From positions 62,655 to 126,654 of the forward strand of contig NZ_JAGGPM010000017.1 of NCBI RefSeq assembly GCF_018613835.1: a stretch of 64,000 nt of DNA. The letters are read 5' to 3'. Each line of letters opens with the position of its first letter. Position 1 is the stretch's first letter. This stretch comes from Arthrobacter sp. ISL-5. Its GTDB lineage: Bacteria > Actinomycetota > Actinomycetes > Actinomycetales > Micrococcaceae. The notes under the pieces were generated by a model. It made no database searches. It was not told where the DNA came from and worked only from the letters and a program-made list of their open reading frames with translations. Made by a program: the position numbers and the translations under genes. Positions 1 to 8,229 of this stretch are shown here, one piece after another.

Positions 1-941
1 CCACGTTCTACGACGTCAAGGAGCGCAACGCCGGCGGCGGCGGAATCGCCCCCGACGCAGCCATCGCCAAGGCGCTGGGTAACATCCACGCTGACAAGAA
101 CGGCGTCACCTTCGACGGCTTCAAGCACACCAAGCTGCTCGAACCGGACGGCAAGATGTACCAGAACAAGCAGCAGAACCCCGGCTTCGCGTTCCGCGAT
201 CCCTACACGTTTGCCGACCCGGCCCACCCCGGCAAGACGTTCATGGTCTTCGAAGGCAACACCGGCGGCAAGCGCGGCGACTACCGCTGCGAGGACGCCG
301 ACCTGGGCTATGCCAAGGGCGACGCCAACGCCGAGAAGCTCGACGAGGTCAACAGCACGGGTGCCTACTACCAGACTGCAAACGTGGGCCTGGCAGTGGC
401 CGAGAACAAGGACCTGACCAAGTGGAAGTTCCTGCCTCCGCTGCTGTCCGCTAACTGCGTCAACGACCAGACCGAGCGTCCGCAGATCTTCATCCAGAAT
501 GAGGGCGGCAAGAACAAGTACTACCTGTTCACCATCAGCCACCAGTTCACCTACGCGGCAGGCATGCGCGGCCCCGACGGCGTCTACGGTTTCGTGGGTG
601 ACGGCGTGCGCTCGGACTACCAGCCGATGAACAACAGCGGCCTGTCCCTCGGATCCCCGACGGACCTGAACCTCCCGTCCGAATCCCCGGAAGCCCCGAC
701 TCCCAACCAGAACGGCCGCCAGTTCCAGGCCTACTCGCACTACGTGCAGCCGGGCGGACTGGTCCAGTCCTTCATCGACAACGTCAACGGCGTCCGCGGC
801 GGCTCCCTGTCGCCCACCGTGAAGATCAACTTCCGTGACGGCGTGTCCAAGGTTGACCGCAGCTACGGCCAGAACGGCCTCGGCCCGTTCGGCTACCTGC
901 CCACCAACGTCAACGTTGGCGGCAACGGACTCTACAAGTAA
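1..941 (+). CDS. Levansucrase-type GH68 enzyme, C-terminal part
   Basis: The frame is open from base 3 and enters from outside the window, giving the last 312 residues. It is a glycoside hydrolase family 68 protein, which cleaves sucrose and transfers fructose to levan or water, normally outside the cell. The FRDPYTF motif near fragment residue 65 carries the Asp that stabilises the transition state in this family, and the DQTERP motif near residue 156 carries the acid/base Glu. EGNTGG and YLFTISH are also typical. The N-terminal signal peptide and nucleophile Asp lie upstream and cannot be seen. The spacing and motifs resemble levansucrases of Gram-negative type more than Bacillus SacB. A strong terminator follows directly. 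Confidence 0.9.
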   Translation, partial: TFYDVKERNAGGGGIAPDAAIAKALGNIHADKNGVTFDGFKHTKLLEPDGKMYQNKQQNPGFAFRDPYTFADPAHPGKTFMVFEGNTGGKRGDYRCEDADLGYAKGDANAEKLDEVNSTGAYYQTANVGLAVAENKDLTKWKFLPPLLSANCVNDQTERPQIFIQNEGGKNKYYLFTISHQFTYAAGMRGPDGVYGFVGDGVRSDYQPMNNSGLSLGSPTDLNLPSESPEAPTPNQNGRQFQAYSHYVQPGGLVQSFIDNVNGVRGGSLSPTVKINFRDGVSKVDRSYGQNGLGPFGYLPTNVNVGGNGLYK

Positions 942-965
942 GCCAGTAGTACAGCAGTAACCGCG

Positions 966-994
966 AAGGCGCCCGGAACCCGTCCGGGCGCCTT
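966..994 (+). terminator. Hairpin terminator after levansucrase gene
   Basis: A perfect 11-bp stem (aaggcgcccgg with its complement) closes a 7-nt loop 24 bases after the levansucrase stop codon. There is only a short T-rich tail, as usual in high-GC actinobacteria. Confidence 0.75.
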
Positions 995-1048
995 CTGCGT
1001 TAACCGGCGCCCTTCCCGCCTCTTCGCTCCCTGAACATTGTCATCGCT

Positions 1049-1083
1049 CCCTATATATAGGGGAGGGCTCCCTATATATAGGG
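1049..1083. promoter_or_regulatory. Two tandem 14-bp palindromes, likely operator pair
   Basis: The perfect palindrome CCCTATATATAGGG occurs at 1049-1062 and again at 1070-1083, so the centres are 21 bp apart, two helical turns. A half-like copy of the leading segment (tcgctccct) is seen at 1024 and 1044. The sites lie about 150 bp before the lipoprotein gene in a 289-bp gap after the levansucrase terminator. Spacing on one DNA face suggests two cooperating dimers of a regulator. Which regulator is unknown; the AT-rich core is exceptional in this GC-rich region. Confidence 0.5.
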
Positions 1084-1230
1084 AAAGACTGCAAGGACCC
1101 CGCGCAATGTCAACTTGGAAAGCGGGCTACGGCCCGGGCTAGACTCGCACGCCGGGGGACATGGCCGGCGCCCGCGCCTGCCCAGACAGGCCGCCGCTGG
1201 CGGCGCAACCGATCCAGGAAATGTGAACTT

Positions 1231-1692
1231 TTGAAAAACCTTGCACGCCCGCTGACCGCCGCCGCCCTCTTCGCTGTTGCGGCACTCACCGCCTGCTCCG
1301 CCCCGACAGCCGGCAGCGCGCCGTCGTCGGCCTCCACCGGCAGCGCAACTTCAGACGGCAGCCCTTCCGCTGCTGCTACAGCCAGCCCCTCGTCCGGCCC
1401 GTTCGGAGGCTACGCCTCAGCCGCGGAGGCGTGCGCGGCCATCTCCGAGCAGGCCACCGGAGCCTCGCTGCTGCCAATGTCGGCTGCCCAGGGGAAGACT
1501 GCGGAACTTGAGCAGAAGAAGGCGGAGCTCAGTGCAACGGCGGAGCGCGTTCCGGACGCGCTGAAGGCGGACTTCGCCAAGCTGAACGAAGTCGCCGTGG
1601 CGGGGCTGAAAGACCAGACGGTCTATTCCAGCGGCCAGTTCCAGCAGGCCATGGCACCCGTGACCACGTGGCTGGCCGCCAACTGCTCGTAG
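1231..1692 (+). CDS. Small secreted lipoprotein of unknown function
   Basis: This 153-residue protein begins with a positively charged stretch, a hydrophobic segment and the lipobox LTAC, with the lipidated Cys at residue 22, so it should be anchored to the outer face of the membrane. A Ser/Ala/Thr-rich linker (about residues 23-58) precedes a helical domain with two further Cys residues (in EACAAI and the C-terminal AANCS), which could form a disulfide. TTG is taken as start because ccaggaaa lies about ten bases upstream and the ATG at 1221 runs straight into a stop. I do not recognise the C-terminal domain. The palindrome pair at 1049-1083 may control it. Confidence 0.7.
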   Translation: MKNLARPLTAAALFAVAALTACSAPTAGSAPSSASTGSATSDGSPSAAATASPSSGPFGGYASAAEACAAISEQATGASLLPMSAAQGKTAELEQKKAELSATAERVPDALKADFAKLNEVAVAGLKDQTVYSSGQFQQAMAPVTTWLAANCS

Positions 1693-1798
1693 AGGACCGG
1701 CAGGGGCTTCCGGAACTGCGGGCGAATCCGGTGCGCTGCGCCCCTGACGTTGTCGGACCTAAGGGATAGGGTTGTGTTCAACAGAAGGGGAGCGCCTG

Positions 1799-2257
1799 AT
1801 GGAATACCAGAACCCACAACCGTCCGCCGGAGTCCGCGCGGAGGCGGCCGTGAGCCAGCCCGCGGCCAGCGGCCGCACCATCATCTCGGAGACGGCAGTG
1901 GCCAAGGTCGCGGGAATTGCCGCCCGCGCCGTGCCCGGAGTGTATTCCTTGGGAACGGGCTCCTCACGGGCGCTGGGCGCCATCCGCGACGCCGTGGGCA
2001 GCTCGGACCATGCCGCTGGTGTTCACGCCGAGGTCGGCGAGACCCAGGTTGCCGTCGACATCACGCTGGTGGCGGCCTATGGCACGCCGTTGCATTCCCT
2101 GGCCAACCAGGTCCGCGCGGCCGTCTATGCGGCGGTCGAAAAACTCGTTGGCCTGCAGGTCATCGAAGTGAACGTCGAAATCAACGACGTCTACATAGCG
2201 CCGCCGCCGAAACCCGCGGGGGCGCCGGCTGTGAATGAAAGGGAGGCGGTCCTGTGA
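1799..2257 (+). CDS. Asp23/Gls24 family envelope stress protein
   Basis: The 152-residue product has the Asp23/Gls24 (DUF322) fold: TIISETAVAKVAGIAARAVPGVYSL near the start of the domain, then alternating strands with VDITLVAAYGTP and VIEVNVEINDVYI. Family members gather at the cell membrane and are induced by alkaline or envelope stress. The ATG at 1799 is chosen because aagggga stands ahead of it; a longer frame from 1772 lacks a ribosome site. It is first in a five-gene cluster in which each stop codon overlaps the next start by 4 bp, so the set should be translated as a unit. Confidence 0.85.
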   Translation: MEYQNPQPSAGVRAEAAVSQPAASGRTIISETAVAKVAGIAARAVPGVYSLGTGSSRALGAIRDAVGSSDHAAGVHAEVGETQVAVDITLVAAYGTPLHSLANQVRAAVYAAVEKLVGLQVIEVNVEINDVYIAPPPKPAGAPAVNEREAVL

Positions 2258-2445
2258 GCCTGACGGTGGTTGGCATCGCAATAGGTGCGTTCATGGCGTT
2301 CATGTCATTCCAGTTCGGCTGGTGGGGTTTCCTGGTGTCTCTGTTATTCATGGGCATAGGTGCCCTCTTGGGCCGCGCCGCAGAAGGGAAACTGGACCTT
2401 CGCAGCGTCATCGACGCCCTGAGCGGCCGGCGCTCCTCATCATGA
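2254..2445 (+). CDS. Small membrane protein of the Asp23 operon
   Basis: A 63-residue protein with two hydrophobic segments (about residues 3-22 and 24-42) followed by a basic tail ending in SGRRSSS. Its size and place between two Asp23-like genes match the DUF2273-type small membrane proteins found in Asp23/AmaP clusters. The GTG start overlaps the preceding stop (GTGA). Its likely job is to help hold the Asp23 proteins at the membrane; that is inferred from position only. Confidence 0.75.
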   Translation: MSLTVVGIAIGAFMAFMSFQFGWWGFLVSLLFMGIGALLGRAAEGKLDLRSVIDALSGRRSSS

Positions 2446-2825
2446 GCCAGGCAGCCGAAGCAGCCACACCGAGCCTGCTGTACAGCGGGCACAACCGGAT
2501 CAGCACCCAGGCCCTCACCAGCCTGGCCAAGGCCGCCGCCGCCGAATCCCTGGGCGTCCCGGCCCATGACGTGCGCGCAGAGTGGTCGGACGACGACGGC
2601 CTGCTGGCTTTGTCCCTCGTCACGCCTATCAAAATCCCCGGCTTGACCGCCGTTCTCCGTGATCCGGAACGTGTCGCTGTGTTCGGCGGATCCATCTGGG
2701 AGAGGGCCGTCTCCGCCAAATCCGACATCCTTACCAAGGTCACCGAACTCAGCGGTGCCCGGTTGAGCAGGGTGGACATCCGCATCAGCGGGGCGCACGT
2801 CACGGAGAGGGGCCGGGTTCGTTGA
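2442..2825 (+). CDS. Second Asp23/Gls24-like protein
   Basis: A 127-residue soluble protein whose middle and end (VRAEWSDDDGLLALSLVTPIKIPG, then LSRVDIRISGAHV) repeat the strand pattern of the Asp23/Gls24 domain, though more divergent than the first family member in this operon. The start is the ATG in an ATGA overlap with the upstream membrane protein gene. Having two Asp23-type subunits suggests a hetero-oligomer, which is inference. No catalytic motif is visible. Confidence 0.7.
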   Translation: MSQAAEAATPSLLYSGHNRISTQALTSLAKAAAAESLGVPAHDVRAEWSDDDGLLALSLVTPIKIPGLTAVLRDPERVAVFGGSIWERAVSAKSDILTKVTELSGARLSRVDIRISGAHVTERGRVR

Positions 2826-3472
2826 GTTCCGTCATTGAACAGCAGGACGAAGCAGGCGAAGAACCAGGTGAGGGCGCGCCCGGTCCGGCGCATGCCGCCT
2901 CGTTCGACATGAAGAGGGTCCTGCACCGGGAGACGCATTCGTCCCGTGCGGCAGCGGCAGGGCTCGCCGCTGCCCTGGTGGTTCTCCTCTGCCTTTACGC
3001 CCTCCTCGAGTCCGCCGTGCGCGCCATCGGCCAGCCGCCCTGGCTTATCGATCCCCAAACGGCGGCGGAACGGATTGCGTCGCTCCCGGCCGGAATTCCG
3101 CCCCTCCTCTTGGGTGCCATCGGGGCCGTGACCGCGGCGGCGGGCCTGTTCTTCTTCCTCAGCGCCATCCTGCCGGGCCGCCGGGCCCGGCACTTGCTTG
3201 AGGACCGGCACATCGCCGTGGTGGTTGATGACGAAGTCATCGCCTCGGCCCTTGCCCGCCGCGCCCGACTGGCGGCGAACGTCACCCAGGAGCAGGTCAT
3301 GGTGGTGGTGTCCCAGCGGCAGGCAATAGTGAACGTCCGCCCCACGTCCGGGGTGCCGGTCAGCGAGAACGCAATCCGTGAGGCGGTCGAGGACGAACTG
3401 CGTTCCATGGCACCGGCTCCCATGCCCCAGGTACGCATCAATCTTGCGACGTCGGGGGTGATCGGCGCTTGA
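2822..3472 (+). CDS. DUF6286-type membrane protein of the Asp23 operon
   Basis: The 216-residue product starts with an acidic cytoplasmic segment, has two membrane helices (about residues 44-68 and 96-120), and ends in a soluble domain of about 90 residues with ALARRARLAANVTQEQVMVVVSQ and a following beta segment. This matches the DUF6286 architecture seen in actinobacterial Asp23 clusters, a relative of AmaP. Start is TTG in a TTGA overlap with the upstream stop; an internal ATG would remove the charged N-terminus. Probably a membrane partner of the Asp23 proteins. Confidence 0.7.
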   Translation: MSSVIEQQDEAGEEPGEGAPGPAHAASFDMKRVLHRETHSSRAAAAGLAAALVVLLCLYALLESAVRAIGQPPWLIDPQTAAERIASLPAGIPPLLLGAIGAVTAAAGLFFFLSAILPGRRARHLLEDRHIAVVVDDEVIASALARRARLAANVTQEQVMVVVSQRQAIVNVRPTSGVPVSENAIREAVEDELRSMAPAPMPQVRINLATSGVIGA

Positions 3473-4080
3473 ACAGCACGCCAAGGATGCTCAACCGGAT
3501 CCTCATCGGGATCCTGGGATTCAAGCTGCTGGCGGTGGGCGTCCTGCTTATGCTGCTGGCCACTGTTCCCGCAGTCGGGACGTGGTGGCAATCCTGGTCC
3601 CGGAGCGTGTGGGACGACGCCAACCGCATGTTTGAGGGCACGCGGTTCCCGGGACGGACGGAAAGCTGGCTTTGGATCGTCCTGGCACTGGTCCTGGTTG
3701 TCCTTATCGGTCTGATGGTGGCCTGGGTCGCCCAGCAAGGAAAGGGCCGCGCAGACCTCCTGCTGGCCGCCGAGGATCCCGGCGGTGTTCCCGGCGACAT
3801 ACGGATCGGAGGCGGAGTGGCCGAACAGGCGTTGAAGAACGCGCTGGCTGAACGTCCCGACATCGCGGGAGCCACAGTTGCCACATACGAGGTCCGCGGC
3901 CAGCCTGCCCTGAGGATCCGCCTGCACCCAAGGCCGGGAGTGCCGCCGCAGGTTCTCGCCGCGGAGACCTCGGCACTGGTGGCCGCACTGGAAGCCGTGG
4001 TGGGCCAGCGGACGCCGGCGCTGGTGCACATCGCCGCGGGTGCCCGCTCCCGCTTCAGCCGTGCGGAGCGCGTCCGCTGA
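3469..4080 (+). CDS. amaP: Alkaline shock response membrane anchor, AmaP-like
   Basis: This 203-residue protein has two membrane helices (about residues 10-35 and 65-86) separated by an extracytoplasmic loop with WWQSWSRSVWDDANRMF, and a C-terminal cytoplasmic domain of about 110 residues with GGVAEQALKNALAERPDIAGATV. That layout is the one known for AmaP, which tethers Asp23 to the membrane. TTG start in a TTGA overlap with the previous gene; it is the last of the five overlapping genes. The symbol is given by architecture and context, and the family is diverse, so some doubt remains. Confidence 0.7.
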   Translation: MNSTPRMLNRILIGILGFKLLAVGVLLMLLATVPAVGTWWQSWSRSVWDDANRMFEGTRFPGRTESWLWIVLALVLVVLIGLMVAWVAQQGKGRADLLLAAEDPGGVPGDIRIGGGVAEQALKNALAERPDIAGATVATYEVRGQPALRIRLHPRPGVPPQVLAAETSALVAALEAVVGQRTPALVHIAAGARSRFSRAERVR

Positions 4081-4241
4081 TCTAGCGTTCCTTGCCTCAT
4101 GACGCGTCATGGCCGGACGGTTTTGGCCCCGGGAACATCAAGGCCCTAGGTTGAAACACGAGGGCCGGCGGCTGCTCCGCGGACGCCACTGCCCTGACCG
4201 GGGCCATCGCCCCGGCCAAGCCCGTCGACAAGGAGAACACT

Positions 4242-4556
4242 GTGAGCGATGAAGTAACAGGAAACCAGGCTGCCAAGGACGGACTCGAAAACGCGGTTGG
4301 CCACGCCAAGGAATTCGCCGGTGAGGCAGCCGAAAATGTGAAGGATTTCGCCGGCGAGGCGGCCGGCCACGCCAAGGAATTCGCCGGCCAGGCCACGGAA
4401 AATGTCAAAGAATTCCTCTCCGGAGATGTTGCGGACAACGCCAAGGAACTTGCCAGTGACGTGGCCGGGAACGCCAAGGAAATCGCGGGAGGCGTTACCG
4501 AGAACGTCAAGGGCCTCGGAGCTAAGATCGCCGGCCTCTTCAAGGGCGGCAACTAG
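4242..4556 (+). CDS. Repetitive LEA-like helical protein
   Basis: The 104-residue protein is made almost wholly of 11-12-residue repeats of the form (N/H)AKEFAGEAAEN VKDFAGEAAGH, seven to eight copies, ending GAKIAGLFKGGN. It is hydrophilic with alternating Lys and Glu and no Cys or aromatic core except repeated Phe. This resembles group 3 LEA proteins and apolipoprotein-like amphipathic helices, which protect membranes or proteins in drying or salt stress. The DNA also repeats, with a 66-base unit near 4300 recurring near 4366. GTG start follows aaggagaa. It sits next to the Asp23 envelope stress operon but is a separate unit. Function is inferred. Confidence 0.7.
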   Translation: MSDEVTGNQAAKDGLENAVGHAKEFAGEAAENVKDFAGEAAGHAKEFAGQATENVKEFLSGDVADNAKELASDVAGNAKEIAGGVTENVKGLGAKIAGLFKGGN

Positions 4557-4600
4557 CCACAACCGGGCCCGCCGCGCCCCACGGCTCTGACCGATGCGCC

Positions 4601-4638
4601 ACGGAGCTCTGCGTTCTTTTCGGGACGCAGCGCTCCGT
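4601..4638. terminator. Hairpin terminator between convergent genes
   Basis: A stem of 7 plus 6 base pairs (acggagc, one mismatch, ctgcgt) with a 10-nt loop lies 45 bases after the LEA-like gene and before the convergent alpha-glucosidase gene. It may serve both strands. Confidence 0.6.
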
Positions 4639-4761
4639 TAGTTAAGGCCACAGCGCGGGTTAGCTCCCGGCCGGCTATTCAGGTTTCAGTCCCCGCGCCT
4701 CAGTCAGATAGCAGCGCGGCAGGCCTGGTGCCGGTCTCCCCGGCTGGTGCGGAACGCCGGG

Positions 4762-6807
4762 CTATCCGGCCACGAGGTACGCGGCTGTGTTGGGCGCAAT
4801 CACGGCGGTATCCGCCAAGACCCTACGCAGGGCACCGCCCGCGCCCTCCGTCGGGGCTCCTTCCGCGACGGTTCCACCAGCCAGGGCTCCGGACTCCGAC
4901 GCGGTCGCGCGTGACCCGGTCGTTCCGGTGGCCGCCCCGACAATGGCCGGTTCGGCGAAGGCCGGCTCGGCGGCGCCGGCACCTGCGGCACTCGAAAGCT
5001 CCACCCGGTAACCGTCAGGCACCGGAGTCGGCGCAGTCCCCATGTTGGCGATCACCAGGACGTCACGGTTCTGGAAGGCCAGGACGCCCAGTTCGGGATC
5101 GTGCATGTCGGCCCAGCAGAACGAACCGGAACCCAGGCCGTGGCTCTTGCGCAGCGACAGCGCCGAGCGGTACAGCTCCAGTGTTGAACCCTCGACGCCG
5201 TCCTGCCGGTCCGCGGCCAGTTCCCCGAACGACTCGGGTTGCGGCAGCCATGGGGCTGCAGGCGCTAGGTGACCCGACCCGCCGTCGGACGAAACGCCGT
5301 CGGACGAAAGGCCGCCGGTGTGGGCGTCGGCGAAGCCGTAGCCGGGCTCGCCGGACTTCCACGGCAGCGGCACGCGGCACCCGTCGCGTCCGCGCTCAAT
5401 GCCGTTGGTGCGGAAAAATGTCGGGTCCTGGCGGGCCCCAGCCGGCAGTGTGGTGTGCTCGGGCAGGCCCAGCTCCTCGCCCTGGTACACGTAGGCCGAA
5501 CCCGGAAGCGCAAAGGACACCAAGGTGGCGGCGCGGGCGCGGGCCAGGCCCAGCCCGGCACCCGGCTGCTCGTCCTCCGCCGCAATGCCCTTCGGGAAGG
5601 TGGTGGGGTCCGCCAGGCCGAACCGGCTGGTGTGGCGCACGGTGTCGTGGTTGCTCAGGACCCATGTTGACGGTGCCTCCACCGAAGCGGCCGCCTCCAG
5701 GGAATCTTCGATGGCAACGGCCATGCGCTGGGCGTCCCAGCCGGCCAGGAGGAAATCGAAGTTGAAGGCCTGCTGCATCTCGTCCTTGCGGATGTACCGT
5801 GCAAGGCGTTCCGCTGGTTCCACCCAGGCCTCGGCCACTAGCATCCGGTCACCGTCGTACTCGGCCAGCACGCGGTTCCAGTCGCGGTAGATCTCATGCA
5901 CGCCGTCCTGGTCAAAGAAGGGCGACGGCGGGTGCAGCGGTGATACTGGCTGGTGCCCGCCTTCGTTTCCGGAGTGAACGTCGCCGTCATAGGAATGGTG
6001 GGCCGTGTGCGGTTCCACCGCCTCAGTGTGGGCCCCCGGTGCATCCGGCAGGTGCCCGGCGTCGGCCGAACCCTCCACCATGGCGGCCACACCGTCCCAG
6101 TCCGGGAGCCCGGCCTCCTTGACCATGCCATGCGCCACGTCCACGCGGAAGCCGTCCACTCCGCGGTCCAGCCAGAACCGCAGCACGGAGCGCATCTCCT
6201 CCTGGACTTCCGGGTTCTCCCAGTTCAGATCGGGCTGCTTGGTGTCGAAAAGGTGCAGGTACCAGTCGCCGGAAGATCCGTCCGGATTTGTGGTCCGCGT
6301 CCACGCCGGGCCGCCGAAGATTGATTTCCAGTTGTTCGGCGCCAGGTTTCCGTCGCCGGAAGCCGCCACCTGGTCCTTCCCGGGCCTGAACATGTAGCGT
6401 TCCCGCTCGGCCGAGCCGGGCGCCGCCGCCAGAGCCTGCTGGAACCAGACGTGTTCATCAGAAGTGTGGTTCGGCACCAGGTCCACGATTACCTTGAGGC
6501 CCAAGCTGTGAGCTTTCCGCAACATGCCGTCGAAGTCAGCCAGCCGGCCAAACATGGGGTCCACCTGGCGGTAGTCGGCAACGTCATAGCCGGCATCTGC
6601 CTGGGGAGATTTGTAGAACGGGGACAACCAGATCGCGTCCACACCGAGCCGCTGAAGGTACGGCAACCGCGCCGTCACACCGAGGAGATCGCCCATTCCG
6701 TCCCCGTTGGCGTCAGCGAAAGAGCGGGGGTAGATCTGATAGACGACGGCGCTGGCCCACCACGCCGCGATGTCCGAACCGGGCGTTGCAATAGGGCGGT
6801 GGGTCAT
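4762..6807 (-). CDS. GH13 alpha-glucosidase
   Basis: The 681-residue enzyme is a GH13 alpha-glucosidase/oligo-glucosidase without a signal peptide, so it acts on imported maltosides or isomaltosides in the cytoplasm. Catalytic motifs are clear: DLVPNHTS (110-116), GFRVDVAHG with nucleophile Asp223, LVAEAW with acid Glu326, and SNHDT with Asp388. Two features are odd: a His/Asp-rich insertion at about residues 240-298, and a Gly/Ala/Ser/Glu-rich low-complexity stretch near residues 610-655 in the C-terminal domain. It is divergent from an ABC sugar importer, with a LacI-type operator between them. The exact linkage preference cannot be read from sequence. Confidence 0.9.
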   Translation of the reverse strand: MTHRPIATPGSDIAAWWASAVVYQIYPRSFADANGDGMGDLLGVTARLPYLQRLGVDAIWLSPFYKSPQADAGYDVADYRQVDPMFGRLADFDGMLRKAHSLGLKVIVDLVPNHTSDEHVWFQQALAAAPGSAERERYMFRPGKDQVAASGDGNLAPNNWKSIFGGPAWTRTTNPDGSSGDWYLHLFDTKQPDLNWENPEVQEEMRSVLRFWLDRGVDGFRVDVAHGMVKEAGLPDWDGVAAMVEGSADAGHLPDAPGAHTEAVEPHTAHHSYDGDVHSGNEGGHQPVSPLHPPSPFFDQDGVHEIYRDWNRVLAEYDGDRMLVAEAWVEPAERLARYIRKDEMQQAFNFDFLLAGWDAQRMAVAIEDSLEAAASVEAPSTWVLSNHDTVRHTSRFGLADPTTFPKGIAAEDEQPGAGLGLARARAATLVSFALPGSAYVYQGEELGLPEHTTLPAGARQDPTFFRTNGIERGRDGCRVPLPWKSGEPGYGFADAHTGGLSSDGVSSDGGSGHLAPAAPWLPQPESFGELAADRQDGVEGSTLELYRSALSLRKSHGLGSGSFCWADMHDPELGVLAFQNRDVLVIANMGTAPTPVPDGYRVELSSAAGAGAAEPAFAEPAIVGAATGTTGSRATASESGALAGGTVAEGAPTEGAGGALRRVLADTAVIAPNTAAYLVAG

Positions 6808-6832
6808 AGTTGCCTCTCCGGTAACAATTAGG

Positions 6833-6846
6833 TGTAAACGCTTGCA
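6833..6846. promoter_or_regulatory. LacI-family operator between glucosidase and importer
   Basis: TGTAAACGCTTGCA fits the general LacI-family pattern TGNAANCGNTTNCA with its central CG. It lies 25 bp before the alpha-glucosidase start and about 90 bp before the importer gene, so one bound repressor could silence both directions. The LacI gene at 10498 is the obvious candidate. Confidence 0.65.
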
Positions 6847-6934
6847 TTTCTCATCGCAACGTTACTAGTGTGACTGTCACCACATCAACCGCACCATGTT
6901 TTTTTCTTGTCACTCAGCGAGGAGTCTCCAGCCA

Positions 6935-8221
6935 ATGAAAACCCCGAAGTTCTTACTCCCGGTAGCAACTGCCGGCATTCTCGCCCTGACGCTCTCCGCC
7001 TGTGGTGGCGGCGGCGGAGGCGGCACCACGGCAGGCGGCGGCGACGCCGAAGCGGGGCTTGACGGGCGCGGGCCCATCACGTACGTGCAGGGCAAGGACA
7101 ACAACAGCGTGGTCCGCCCCATGATCGCAAAATGGAACGCGGCGCACCCCAACGAGAAGGTTACCTTCAAGGAGCAGACGGACAAGGCTGACCAGCAGCA
7201 CGACGACCTGGTTCAGCACTTCCAGGCCAAGGATCCCAACTACGACGTAGTGAGTGTCGACGTCGTCTGGACGGCAGAGTTCGCGGCCAAGGGCTGGCTG
7301 CAGCCACTCAAGGATAAAGTGGCGATCGATACGTCCGCCATGCTCAAGCCGACTGTTGACGCTGCAACGTACAAGGGAACGCTTTACGCAACACCTAAGG
7401 AATCTGACGGTGGCATGCTCTACTACCGCAAGGACCTTGTGCCCACCCCGCCCAAGACATGGGACGAAATGATGCAGATGTGCTCCATTGCCAAGGAGAA
7501 CAAGATCGGCTGCTTCTCGGGCCAGTACAAGCAGTACGAGGGCCTCACTGTCAACGCCTCGGAAGCGATCAACTCGGCCGGCGGCTCAGTGCTGGACAAG
7601 GACGGCAAGCCCAGCTTGAACACTCCCGAGGCCAAGGCGGGCTTGGAGAACCTCGTTAAGGCCTTCTCGGACGGAAACATCCCGAAGGAAGCCATCACCT
7701 ACCAGGAAGAGGAAAGCCGCCGAGCCTTCCAGACCGGCAACCTGCTCTTCCTGCGCAACTGGCCTTATGCGCACAGCCTCATGTCAAGTGAAGGTTCGTC
7801 GAAGGTGAAAGACAAGTTCGCCGTGGCCCCGCTTCCGGGCAAGGATGGCCCCGGTGCGTCGAGCCTCGGCGGCCACAGTGCGGGCATCAGTGTGTACTCG
7901 AAGTACAAGGCCACGGCGGTGGATTTCATCAAATACATCGCTTCGGAGGAAAATCAGAAGTTCTACGCCATCCAGGGATCGCTTGCACCGGTGCTGTCCA
8001 AGCTCTATGACGACGCCGCACTGGTGAAGAAGCTTCCGTACCTGCCGGTCCTGAAGACCTCCATCTCGAACGCTGTGCCCCGCCCGGTCACTCCGTTCTA
8101 CCCGGCCGTAACGCAGGCCATCCAGACAAACTCCTACTCGGCACTGAAAGGCGAGAAGTCCGTGGATCAGGCATTGTCTGACATGCAGAAGTCCATCGAA
8201 TCCGCCGGTGCAGGATCGTAG
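6935..8221 (+). CDS. ABC alpha-glucoside-binding lipoprotein
   Basis: A 428-residue extracellular solute-binding protein of family 1. It has a signal sequence with lipobox LSAC (Cys23) followed by a Gly-rich linker, then the periplasmic-type fold with DVVSVDVVWTAEFAAKGWL and FLRNWPYAHSL, typical of trehalose/maltose or alpha-glucoside binders. ATG at 6935 is chosen because gaggag lies ten bases upstream; the frame from 6896 has no ribosome site. It delivers sugar to the permeases encoded directly downstream. With the divergent alpha-glucosidase the substrate is most likely a gluco-oligosaccharide such as maltose or trehalose. Confidence 0.88.
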   Translation: MKTPKFLLPVATAGILALTLSACGGGGGGGTTAGGGDAEAGLDGRGPITYVQGKDNNSVVRPMIAKWNAAHPNEKVTFKEQTDKADQQHDDLVQHFQAKDPNYDVVSVDVVWTAEFAAKGWLQPLKDKVAIDTSAMLKPTVDAATYKGTLYATPKESDGGMLYYRKDLVPTPPKTWDEMMQMCSIAKENKIGCFSGQYKQYEGLTVNASEAINSAGGSVLDKDGKPSLNTPEAKAGLENLVKAFSDGNIPKEAITYQEEESRRAFQTGNLLFLRNWPYAHSLMSSEGSSKVKDKFAVAPLPGKDGPGASSLGGHSAGISVYSKYKATAVDFIKYIASEENQKFYAIQGSLAPVLSKLYDDAALVKKLPYLPVLKTSISNAVPRPVTPFYPAVTQAIQTNSYSALKGEKSVDQALSDMQKSIESAGAGS

Positions 8222-8229
8222 GCCCAGCC

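Noticed and set aside
2181..3484. Long minus-strand frames across the Asp23 operon.
   Set aside because: The plus-strand genes overlap stop to start and encode coherent families; the opposite frames have no ribosome sites or motifs.
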